From contig CAYVRW010000014.1 of assembly GCA_964453575.1 (NCBI GenBank), positions 1-30,471 on the forward strand: a stretch of DNA of 30,471 bases, read 5' to 3'. The translations under genes were made by a program, and so were the position numbers. Each line of letters begins with the position of its first letter. The stretch's first letter is position 1. Source of the DNA: JABDBK01 sp964453575. GTDB lineage: Bacteria; Pseudomonadota; Gammaproteobacteria; DSM-16500. This document shows, in pieces, positions 24,139 to 30,471 of the stretch. The notes under the pieces are model-generated. The model had not been told where the DNA came from, did not search any database, and saw only the letters and a list, made by a program, of their open reading frames with translations.

Positions 24139-24681
24139 ATGTTAAATCGTTACAAGATAAGTTTTGATAATATTTATTATTATGCTAATAAATACAACCA
24201 ACTTGATAATGTAGAAGCGGGTATTTTAAATGCAGATAAAGATGTGGCAGAAAGTAATTTAGAAACCATTAAGAAATACAGCTATATTTATTGTGAATCA
24301 GATAATACTTTTGCAAGTCAGGTGGGACGAGAAATAGGCCTATCTGCAAAAGATTTTGGAATGTATGGTTTAAATGCAGCAGGCATAGGAATAGGCTGTA
24401 TGTCTTTGTTGACAGATTCTCCATCAAACTTTATGTCTGCTTCTGCCGCATCGTTAGCTATTGGAATAACGGGTGGGGCGGTTATAGGTGGTCTCATAGG
24501 TGGATGGCATGCTCTCGAAATGAGATCACGTCATATGATACTTAATACGCCTGAAGAAAAAAAACGTGTTTCCGAATTACAAAAGTTAGCAGAAAGTCGA
24601 GTGATGTTTTTTCATTCTCATGCAAATAACATCAAACCTGTGTCTGAAGAAAAACCTGTGTTGAAGTATATGAAATCGTAA
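24139..24681 (+). CDS. Hypothetical protein with glycine-rich membrane hairpin
   Basis: 180 residues. The N-terminal ~65 residues are polar and Tyr/Asn-rich. Residues ~75-125 are hydrophobic and rich in Gly, Ala and Ser (LNAAGIGIGCMSLL and AIGITGGAVIGGLIGGWHA), likely a pair of membrane helices with Gly-zipper spacing. The C-terminus is charged and helical, ending in SEEKPVLKYMKS. An A/G-rich site (GAGAAGAAAT) lies a few bases before ATG. No domain is recognised. It ends 91 bases before an assembly gap, so what lies immediately downstream is unreliable. Confidence 0.65.
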   Translation: MLNRYKISFDNIYYYANKYNQLDNVEAGILNADKDVAESNLETIKKYSYIYCESDNTFASQVGREIGLSAKDFGMYGLNAAGIGIGCMSLLTDSPSNFMSASAASLAIGITGGAVIGGLIGGWHALEMRSRHMILNTPEEKKRVSELQKLAESRVMFFHSHANNIKPVSEEKPVLKYMKS

Positions 24682-24686
24682 AAATC

Positions 24687-24875
24687 TCCGTGGGGGCGCC
24701 GCGCCCCCCCCGGCCGGCCGCGGAGAGTATTTGTCTTTTTTTTTATTTTTTTTTTTAAAAACACCGCACCCCNNNNNNNNNNTAATCCTAATCAAAATAA
24801 CAACAAACCTGGGTATCAATAAAACCTTGTTTTAAATATTATCAATCCTAAAAATCCCCCGCCGCCCCGCGCACA
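24687..24875. other. Assembly gap (N at 24773-24782) with abnormal flanks
   Basis: Ten N mark a join of unknown true length. To the left is GC-rich sequence with a hairpin GGGGGCG/CGCCCCC (about 24693-24709), a GGCCGGCC palindrome and long T-runs. To the right are C-rich runs with a GCCCCG/CGGGGC stem. Both differ sharply from the AT-rich surroundings and look like low-quality contig ends or a hard-to-sequence repeat. No gene should be called across it. Within 24682-24896 I see nothing else. Confidence 0.8.
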
Positions 24876-24896
24876 CGCCGGGGCACCACGAATGTA

Positions 24897-25778
24897 TTAT
24901 GTAAGTTTTTTATTTTTTATTTTTTCCAACACCCGCAACGGCGATAACTCAGGATCTTGCATCGCCTCAACCGGCAGATAAAACGTTTGCTCCAGCAAAA
25001 ACTGCCCGGCCAAAGCAGCATGAGAAACATGATCTGTCTGTACAATCCAGGTATTGCCCGGTTCGAAATGAATTTCACCTTGCACAGCAGTTCTTTGATA
25101 ACGCATATCCGCTTTCATTTTATTATGCATATTGAGCATAATATAGTCATATTCAGTGCAATACGTTTTGGTAATGCCTAGTGCTTTTAAAATAGCAGAA
25201 CGTCCCGGCCAGGGCTTACCAATCTTAGGTAAAAATCGATTAACGACATGGGCAAAAGGCTCCCCATATCTCCAAACCCTGCTTTTTCCATGAGGATTAA
25301 TATTGGTGAAAACGCGTAAAATACGACGTCCTTGATTCGGGCTTGAGGGAAAAGCATCGACGTGCAGCCGCGTATCATCTTTACGATAAGATTTAGGTTT
25401 TCGACCATGAATTTCTATAGGTCTATAACTGGTACGGCCTATTTGTAAGGCATTACTATAACTTGGCAGTACTTGATTGATCAAAGAATGCGCATATTGA
25501 GCAAACCTCGCCATCATACCTGTTAACATATTAGGATCATAATCCATATGATTGACCCCATGCAGTTGGTTATTTTGGCTATTAAAACTAATGTTTTTAG
25601 ACTTATGATTGGAAATATCAGTTGATAAAACAGGTAATTCTTCATCATATAGCGAAAAATTGAGTTTTGGCATATAAAGAATATTGCCATTTTCAAGCTG
25701 CTCAATTGCCAAACTTCGTAATGAGTTTGAAACAGGGCTTAACCAATCTCGTATATTTAATTCTGTTAAGATTTGCAT
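24897..25778 (-). CDS. kdoO: Kdo 3-hydroxylase KdoO, Fe(II)/2-oxoglutarate dioxygenase
   Basis: 293 residues. KdoO hydroxylates 3-deoxy-D-manno-octulosonic acid (Kdo) to Ko in the inner core of lipopolysaccharide; the family is known from Burkholderia, Yersinia and Coxiella-like bacteria. The conserved block LHVDAFPSSPNQG followed by RILRVFTNINP and VWRYGEPF contains the HxD iron ligands H139 and D141; the distal His is in TDHVSHAAL (H250 or H253), followed by QFLLEQTFYLP. There is no signal peptide, in line with cytoplasmic action during lipid A-core assembly. It has its own divergent promoter opposite pdxJ. The stop is about 115 bases from the assembly gap, but the reading frame is complete. 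Confidence 0.85.
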   Translation of the reverse strand: MQILTELNIRDWLSPVSNSLRSLAIEQLENGNILYMPKLNFSLYDEELPVLSTDISNHKSKNISFNSQNNQLHGVNHMDYDPNMLTGMMARFAQYAHSLINQVLPSYSNALQIGRTSYRPIEIHGRKPKSYRKDDTRLHVDAFPSSPNQGRRILRVFTNINPHGKSRVWRYGEPFAHVVNRFLPKIGKPWPGRSAILKALGITKTYCTEYDYIMLNMHNKMKADMRYQRTAVQGEIHFEPGNTWIVQTDHVSHAALAGQFLLEQTFYLPVEAMQDPELSPLRVLEKIKNKKLT

Positions 25779-25793
25779 AGGTTTACTTCATGA

Positions 25794-25821
25794 TTTATAT
25801 TTGACTGATTTTGCATGACAA
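25794..25821 (-). promoter_or_regulatory. kdoO promoter
   Basis: On the minus strand, TTGTCA (25821-25816), a 16-base spacer and TATAAA (25799-25794): five of six matches in each hexamer, ending 15 bases before the kdoO ATG. This leaves a very short leader or means that transcription starts close to the start codon. Confidence 0.5.
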
Positions 25822-25869
25822 GAGGTCTAAGATAAAGTTTAATAATGCACAAATCAAGAGGTTTATAAA

Positions 25870-26604
25870 ATGAAACAGAGTATTTTATTGGGCGTTAATA
25901 TTGACCATGTCGCGACCTTACGTCAGGCGCGCCATACCCGTTATCCAGACCCTATTGAAGCGGTATATGCCGCTGAAAATGGCGGGGCAGATGGAATTAC
26001 CGTGCATTTGCGCGAAGATAGACGGCATATTCAAGAACGCGATGTGGCCATGATTCAGGAAGTGTTATTAACCCGTTTAAATCTGGAAATGGCCGTGACC
26101 GATGCCATGTTAGCTTATGCGGAAAAAATAAAGCCGGTTTATTGCTGTTTCGTGCCTGAAAAAAGACAAGAATTAACTACGGAAGGTGGTTTAGATGTCG
26201 TTTCCGAAGAAGCTAAAGTTAAGGCAGCTTGTGAACGATTGGCAGCAGCAAACATTGAGGTTTCACTTTTTATTGATGCGGATCCGAAACAAATTGAAGC
26301 TGCGGTGCGTTGCAAAGCGCCTATTATTGAAATTCATACCGGTTGTTATGCTGAAGCCAAAACGCAAAAAGAACGCGATAAAGAATTGCAACGTATTATG
26401 AAAGCAGCGCACATGGCAAAACAAGCAGGTTTAATTGTGAATGGCGGCCATGGTTTAAATTATCAAAATGTACAAGACATTGCACGTATTCCTGAAATGC
26501 ATGAATTAAACATCGGGCATGGCATCATTGCACGCGCGATTTTTATGGGATTAGAAAACGCAGTATGCGAAATGAAACGATTAATGACGGAAGCAAGACA
26601 ATGA
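25870..26604 (+). CDS. pdxJ: Pyridoxine 5'-phosphate synthase
   Basis: 244 residues, the usual length. PdxJ condenses 1-deoxyxylulose 5-phosphate with 3-amino-2-oxopropyl phosphate to give pyridoxine 5'-phosphate, the last ring-forming step of the DXP-dependent vitamin B6 route. Motifs: GVNIDHVATLRQARHTRYPDP at the start, GITVHLREDRRHI with catalytic His, FIDADPKQIEAA, and VNGGHGLNY with the second His. AGAGG precedes ATG by about 8 bases. Its stop overlaps the gltX ATG (ATGA), so the two are coupled. In many gammaproteobacteria pdxJ follows recO; here two unknown genes and kdoO intervene. Confidence 0.96.
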   Translation: MKQSILLGVNIDHVATLRQARHTRYPDPIEAVYAAENGGADGITVHLREDRRHIQERDVAMIQEVLLTRLNLEMAVTDAMLAYAEKIKPVYCCFVPEKRQELTTEGGLDVVSEEAKVKAACERLAAANIEVSLFIDADPKQIEAAVRCKAPIIEIHTGCYAEAKTQKERDKELQRIMKAAHMAKQAGLIVNGGHGLNYQNVQDIARIPEMHELNIGHGIIARAIFMGLENAVCEMKRLMTEARQ

Positions 26605-28001
26605 TTAGAACCCGGTTTTCACCCAGCCCAACAGGAATGATTCATCTTGGTAATGTACGTTCAGCATTATTCAGTGCTTTGTATGCCAAACATGCGGATG
26701 GAATATTTATATTACGAGTTGAAGACACTGATCAAAGCCGTTCAGAAGAAAAATTTGCGGATAGCATGTTCGGCGATTTAACCTGGTTAGGTATGCATTG
26801 GCAAGAAGGCCCGAATATTAATGGTCCTCACGCACCTTATTTTCAATCGCAACGCGGTGATATTTATTCACGTTATTATCAACAGTTAGAAGAAAGCGGT
26901 TTAGCTTATCCTTGTTTTTGTTCAGAGCAAGAATTAGCATTACATCGCAAACTACAATTATCGCGCGGACATGCGCCAAGATATCCCGGAACCTGCCGCA
27001 AATTAAGTAAAGAAATCGTAGCAGAACGCATTGCTGCTGGCAAAAAACCCGCGTTACGATTTTTAGTGCCGCAAAATAAAGACGTTGATTTTGTGGATCT
27101 TGTCAAAGGCCCGCAACATTTTAACAGCGATGACATTGGCGATTTTATTATTCGCAGAGCCGATGGCAGTTCATCATTTATGTTTTGTAATGCAATTGAT
27201 GATTCCTTAATGCAAATAACTCATGTGATACGCGGCGAAGATCATTTATCGAATACACCGCGCCAACTTATGATATTGCAAGCACTTAATATGTCTGCAC
27301 CGCAATATGGTCATTTATCATTAATCATGGGCGATGACGGGTCAAAACTTTCAAAACGTCACGGAAGTTTCAGCTTGCATGATTTGCATGCGGAAGGGTA
27401 TTTGCCCCTCGCTGTGATGAATTATCTGGCACGTTTAAGCCACTCTTATGAAGAACAGAAACTTTTGAGTTTTGAAGAGCTCGCAAAAGCATTTAATATT
27501 GAGAAAATCAGCCGCGCACCCGCACGTTTTGATAAAAATCAGTTGTTGCATTGGCAAAAAGAAGCGGTTTTGAAATTAGATTCAACTGCCGCATGGGAGT
27601 GGTTGGGTAAAACTATTCAAGATAAAGTTCCGGCTGATAAACGTGATGTATTTATTGATGTGATGCGAAAAAATATAGTATTGCCGCATGAGGCGGATAT
27701 ATGGGCTGAAAGATTTTTTGGAGAACATCTTACCTTTAACGATGAACAAAAAGCTGTTTTATCAGAAGCAGGCACCGCATTTTTTGCAAAAGCTGTCGAT
27801 GCCGTTAATACACATGGTCTAGATTTAAAAACGGTGTTAGATGAATTAAAAAATAATTCAGGCGTATCAGGTAAACGATTATTTATGCCTATTCGCATTG
27901 CATTAACCGGCGAAGACCATGGGCCTGAATTAATCCATGTTGCAACGCTTTTGGGTAAATCAGGCATGTTACAACGTTTAGAATCAGCAAAAAAGATGTA
28001 G
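26601..28001 (+). CDS. gltX: Glutamyl-tRNA synthetase
   Basis: 466 residues from ATG 26601, which overlaps the pdxJ stop; ACGGAAG lies 7 bases upstream. It charges tRNA-Glu (whether also tRNA-Gln cannot be told here). Class I signatures: FSPSPTGMIHLGN (HIGH) and DDGSKLSKRHG (KMSKS). The zinc-site region has C105 and C107 (CFC) and C132 (GTCRK), but the fourth ligand, His in E. coli (CRH), is Lys134. The C-terminal anticodon-binding region is normal in length. The stop codon is the TAG of GTAGGGTGGG, i.e. it lies within a repeat element. Confidence 0.95.
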   Translation: MIRTRFSPSPTGMIHLGNVRSALFSALYAKHADGIFILRVEDTDQSRSEEKFADSMFGDLTWLGMHWQEGPNINGPHAPYFQSQRGDIYSRYYQQLEESGLAYPCFCSEQELALHRKLQLSRGHAPRYPGTCRKLSKEIVAERIAAGKKPALRFLVPQNKDVDFVDLVKGPQHFNSDDIGDFIIRRADGSSSFMFCNAIDDSLMQITHVIRGEDHLSNTPRQLMILQALNMSAPQYGHLSLIMGDDGSKLSKRHGSFSLHDLHAEGYLPLAVMNYLARLSHSYEEQKLLSFEELAKAFNIEKISRAPARFDKNQLLHWQKEAVLKLDSTAAWEWLGKTIQDKVPADKRDVFIDVMRKNIVLPHEADIWAERFFGEHLTFNDEQKAVLSEAGTAFFAKAVDAVNTHGLDLKTVLDELKNNSGVSGKRLFMPIRIALTGEDHGPELIHVATLLGKSGMLQRLESAKKM

Positions 28002-28033
28002 GGTGGGCAAAGGAGTGCAGCGACGTGCCCACC
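27998..28033. repeat. Palindromic repeat starting in the gltX stop codon
   Basis: GGTGGGCA (28002-28009) pairs perfectly with TGCCCACC (28026-28033). The sequence GTAGGGTGGG, and GGAGTG followed by AGCG and CGTGCCCAC, match the element at 12409-12470, so they belong to one family. It separates gltX from cysS. Confidence 0.7.
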
Positions 28034-28070
28034 ATCTGCAAATTAGCATGACACCGCGGGAGAAAATACT

Positions 28071-29453
28071 ATGTTAAAAATCTACAACAGCATGACCCAA
28101 AAAAAAGAAAATTTCACACCCATTCACACTGGCAAAGTCAGCATTTATGTCTGCGGCCCCACGGTTTATGATTTTGCGCATGTAGGCAATGGCAGAACAT
28201 ACGCAGCATTTGACGTAGTTATTCGTTACTTACGTTGGCGCGGCTATGATGTTACGTATGTGCGTAATATCACCGACATCGACGACAAAATTATTAATCG
28301 TGCCAATGAAAATAAAGAAGATTTTCAAGCCGTCGTTGAGCGTTTTACCAATGCCATCCATGAAGATTTCAATGCCCTAGGACTTTTATCACCTAATCGT
28401 GAACCACGAGCAACCGAATTTGTACCGCAAATTATCGAAATGATTGAAACACTCATTAATAACGGTTATGCCTATGTCGCTAATAACGGTGATGTGTATT
28501 ATGACGTAAGAAAATTTGCCACTTACGGCGAGCTATCACATAGAGACATCGATAAACTCGAAAGCGGTGCGCGAGTAGATGTAAACGTTGCAAAACATGA
28601 TCCACTCGACTTCGTGTTATGGAAACTTGCTAAACCTGGCGAACCGTATTGGGATTCTCCTTGGGGTATTGGTAGACCAGGCTGGCATATTGAATGCTCT
28701 GCCATGTCCAATTGTTTGCTGGGTAAACATTTTGATATTCATGGCGGCGGCAAAGATTTAATTTTCCCGCACCATGAAAATGAAATTGCGCAATCCGAAG
28801 CAGCCACGCATGAAAAATTTGTTAACATTTGGATGCATGCGGGTTATTTGCAAATTGAAAAAGAAAAAATGTCTAAATCATTGGGGAATTTTTTCACAAT
28901 CCGCGATGTGTTAAAACAATATCCTGCTGAAGTGGTGCGTTATTTTATGATATCAGGACATTATCGTAGTCCCGTGCAATATTCTGAAAATGCATTTGAA
29001 TTGGCCCGTAGTGCGCTTTCTCGTTTTTATAATGCGCTTAAGGATTTACCAGAAGCGACTGCATTAAATGATACCATCTATGAAAAACAATTTATAGAAG
29101 CCATGGACGATGATTTTAATACACCAATCGCTATTTCTGTTTTATTTGAACTATCTCATGAAATTCAACGATTACGTGACAGCGATCCTAAAACAGCCGC
29201 GCAATGTGCTGCACTATTAAAGAAATTGGGCAGTGTCTTAGGTATTTTACAAGACGACCCTATGCGGTTTTTAAAAGCCGGTACTGAAAATTTAGACGTT
29301 GAAAAAATCGAAATTTTAATCGCAGCGCGCAATAAAGCTAGAGCTGACAAAAACTGGGCCGAGGCTGATCGTATTCGCGCAGAGCTTTCTGCAATGTCAG
29401 TAGTGTTAGAAGATGCGTCAGGTAACACGACGTGGAAATATACTTCTCGTTAA
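28071..29453 (+). CDS. cysS: Cysteinyl-tRNA synthetase
   Basis: 460 residues (E. coli 461). It charges tRNA-Cys. Motifs: YVCGPTVYDFAHVGNGRT with zinc ligand C28 and the HVGN form of HIGH (37-40), YVRNITDIDDKI, GRPGWHIECSAM with the second Cys ligand, FPHHENEIAQSEA with the His and Glu ligands, and KEKMSKSLGNFFT (KMSKS). The C-terminal anticodon domain is complete. GGGAG lies 9 bases before ATG. It follows gltX after 69 bases, with a repeat in between. Confidence 0.97.
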   Translation: MLKIYNSMTQKKENFTPIHTGKVSIYVCGPTVYDFAHVGNGRTYAAFDVVIRYLRWRGYDVTYVRNITDIDDKIINRANENKEDFQAVVERFTNAIHEDFNALGLLSPNREPRATEFVPQIIEMIETLINNGYAYVANNGDVYYDVRKFATYGELSHRDIDKLESGARVDVNVAKHDPLDFVLWKLAKPGEPYWDSPWGIGRPGWHIECSAMSNCLLGKHFDIHGGGKDLIFPHHENEIAQSEAATHEKFVNIWMHAGYLQIEKEKMSKSLGNFFTIRDVLKQYPAEVVRYFMISGHYRSPVQYSENAFELARSALSRFYNALKDLPEATALNDTIYEKQFIEAMDDDFNTPIAISVLFELSHEIQRLRDSDPKTAAQCAALLKKLGSVLGILQDDPMRFLKAGTENLDVEKIEILIAARNKARADKNWAEADRIRAELSAMSVVLEDASGNTTWKYTSR

Positions 29454-29515
29454 AGTATGCTTTTTATTGGAAGTGAGCCAGAGCTGAGGATAGCCACATA
29501 ACTTTAGAAGAGCGT

Positions 29516-29588
29516 CCCTCTCCACTCCAACACGCTTTTCGTTGGAGAGCCTGCCCCGCACTTGTTGCGGGGGGAGAGCCGGAGAGGG
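29516..29588. repeat. Compound palindromic intergenic element after cysS
   Basis: Outer arms CCCTCTCC (29516-29523) and GGAGAGGG (29581-29588). Inside are CTCCAAC/GTTGGAG (about 29525-29547) and CCCCGC/GCGGGG (29554-29559 and 29567-29572), whose loop ACTTGTT matches that of the element near 12421. The same cloverleaf plan recurs. It lies between the convergent cysS and 29640 genes. Confidence 0.75.
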
Positions 29589-29639
29589 GAGGCATAGGTT
29601 GCAAAATGCTTTATGCATAACTCACCGTTGTTATCTTGC

Positions 29640-30263
29640 TCACATGCTTAAAAGAGCCTGAATCTGAGAATTATTCACAATTTCATTTGCTTTTTGAAGT
29701 TGAAACTTCAAATCTGCATTTTCTAGACATAATCTACCATTTTGCTCATTTAATCTAGCTAACTCTTGGTCACGTTTGTTTTCAGCTACTGTTTGATCAT
29801 GGGCTTCTTGGTTATTTGTTTCAAGTGCTTGCTTTAATTTTGGTGGATATGGACCAAAAAACAAGCTCATTGCACGATCATTTAAATACGGTCTTGCTAA
29901 TTCAAGCGCTTCACGTTTTTCTTTAAGTTGCGCCTCTAGTCCCGGAACTCTTCCACCTGCCACCATAAGGTCTCTTTTTATTTTAAGTGATTCGGGGGGT
30001 TCTTCTTGTCTACGCCGTTCTTCTAATGTTTGTTGCAATTGCGCTTTATCTGAATTTAGACTCTCTACTTGTTCTGTCAATTGCAGATTCTTTATAGCCA
30101 ATTCCGCTAATTGCGCTGCCTGATTGGCACAAGTAGCCTTTGCCGCCTGCAATTCAGCTTCTAAAGCTTCTAATTGTTTTCCTTTTAAAACCAAAGCACT
30201 CAAATCTGCTAATACACTTTGTAAATTTAAATCTTCTTTCTTCTCTGGTATACCTGATCGCAT
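29640..30263 (-). CDS. Coiled-coil protein of unknown function
   Basis: 207 residues, ATG 30263 with AGAGG about 10 bases before. Heptad-rich coiled coil spans roughly residues 25-95 (QLEALEAELQAAKATCANQA, then QLTEQVESLNSDKAQLQQTL) and 150-200 (ENKRDQELARLNEQNGRLCL). Between them is a segment RDLMVAGGRVPGLE followed by LARPYLNDRAMSLFFGPYP. That segment recurs in the neighbouring gene upstream, so this is a paralogue pair. There is no signal peptide or membrane segment. Coiled-coil proteins of this kind are common among Legionella-like effectors, but no function can be assigned. Confidence 0.7.
   Translation of the reverse strand: MRSGIPEKKEDLNLQSVLADLSALVLKGKQLEALEAELQAAKATCANQAAQLAELAIKNLQLTEQVESLNSDKAQLQQTLEERRRQEEPPESLKIKRDLMVAGGRVPGLEAQLKEKREALELARPYLNDRAMSLFFGPYPPKLKQALETNNQEAHDQTVAENKRDQELARLNEQNGRLCLENADLKFQLQKANEIVNNSQIQALLSM
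29956..30010. repeat. Exact 55-bp direct repeat, copy 1 (copy 2 at 30417-30471)
   Basis: The 55 bases here are identical to 30417-30471, and the preceding 15 differ at three positions (67 of 70 match over 29941-30010 and 30402-30471). Both copies lie in frame inside minus-strand coiled-coil genes and encode QEEPPESLKIKRDLMVAGG. The identity reaches the window edge, so the true repeat is probably longer. It points to recent duplication or gene conversion. Confidence 0.9.
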
Positions 30264-30307
30264 AACTCACACCTCTTTATCAAAAAAATATCGAAAACCT
30301 TTCGCTA

Positions 30308-30471
30308 TTACCGACCAAAAAATTTTCGAACCATAGGATGGTTTAACATTCTGTTTACATCTTCTAACTGCTGTTTTTGTTCCGCAATTGTTTTTTCTAA
30401 TCCCGGAACTTTCCCGCCTGCCACCATAAGGTCTCTTTTTATTTTAAGTGATTCGGGGGGTTCTTCTTGTC
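30308..30471 (-). CDS. C-terminal end of a second coiled-coil paralogue, partial
   Basis: The frame enters from the right edge and ends at a TAA at 30310-30308, giving 53 residues. It begins QEEPPESLKIKRDLMVAGG, identical to part of the neighbouring protein, then KVPGLEKTIAEQKQQLEDV, and ends NHPMVRKFFGR. The FFG near the stop aligns with SLFFGPYP in the longer paralogue, which continues for about 70 more residues; so this copy is shorter at the C-terminus. Its stop is 45 bases upstream of the next start, so the two may be co-transcribed. Confidence 0.75.
   Translation of the reverse strand, partial: QEEPPESLKIKRDLMVAGGKVPGLEKTIAEQKQQLEDVNRMLNHPMVRKFFGR

Noticed and set aside
24586..24819. 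Minus-strand frame running through the N gap
   Set aside because: It spans undefined bases and low-quality GC-rich sequence, so it is an artefact.

Overview
The window looks like chromosome of an AT-rich gammaproteobacterium, most likely from the Legionellales/Coxiellaceae neighbourhood. The reasons are the core order lepA-lepB-rnc-era-recO, the sdhE-ygfX pair, a Kdo 3-hydroxylase of the type found in Coxiella-like bacteria, a large FAD/Fe-S oxidoreductase of a kind I associate with Legionella and Coxiella, GC-rich intergenic palindromes, and several unrecognised helical or membrane-hairpin proteins of the sort common in host-associated members. The genus is inference; there is no rRNA here to fix it.

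Layout. 1-1018 (-): start of an oxidoreductase gene running off the left edge. 1240-5073 (+): an 852-residue PP2C-like protein with motifs in permuted order and a membrane region, a small exported protein, and a VapBC toxin-antitoxin pair whose promoter overlaps a perfect palindrome. 5146-12391 (+): htpG with overlapping heat-shock and housekeeping promoter sequences, a two-gene RND efflux operon (adaptor and pump, no outer-membrane channel), and alanine dehydrogenase. 12487-17531 (-): an unknown helical protein, a candidate ADP-ribosyltransferase-like protein, then a run consisting of an unknown gene, kbl, tdh (threonine to glycine plus acetyl-CoA) and another unknown gene coupled to tdh. 17650-23303 (+): sdhE-ygfX, then lepA-lepB-rnc-era-recO, covering translation, protein export, RNA processing, ribosome assembly and repair. 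23460-24681 (+): two unknown proteins with hydrophobic segments, followed by an assembly gap of 10 N in abnormal GC-rich and homopolymer sequence. 24897-25778 (-): kdoO, divergent from pdxJ-gltX, followed by cysS. 29640-30471 (-): two tandem coiled-coil paralogues, the second cut by the right edge.

The core genes are conventional except for RNase III, where the residue aligned with catalytic Mg-ligand Asp114 of the E. coli enzyme is Cys. GC-rich palindromic repeats sit at the 3' ends of htpG, ald, era, gltX and cysS; the one at era supplies its last codons and stop, and the one at gltX begins in its stop codon. I found no tRNA, rRNA, CRISPR array, transposase or phage gene. No gene-free stretch exceeds 300 bases; the longest are 1019-1239 and 24682-24896.
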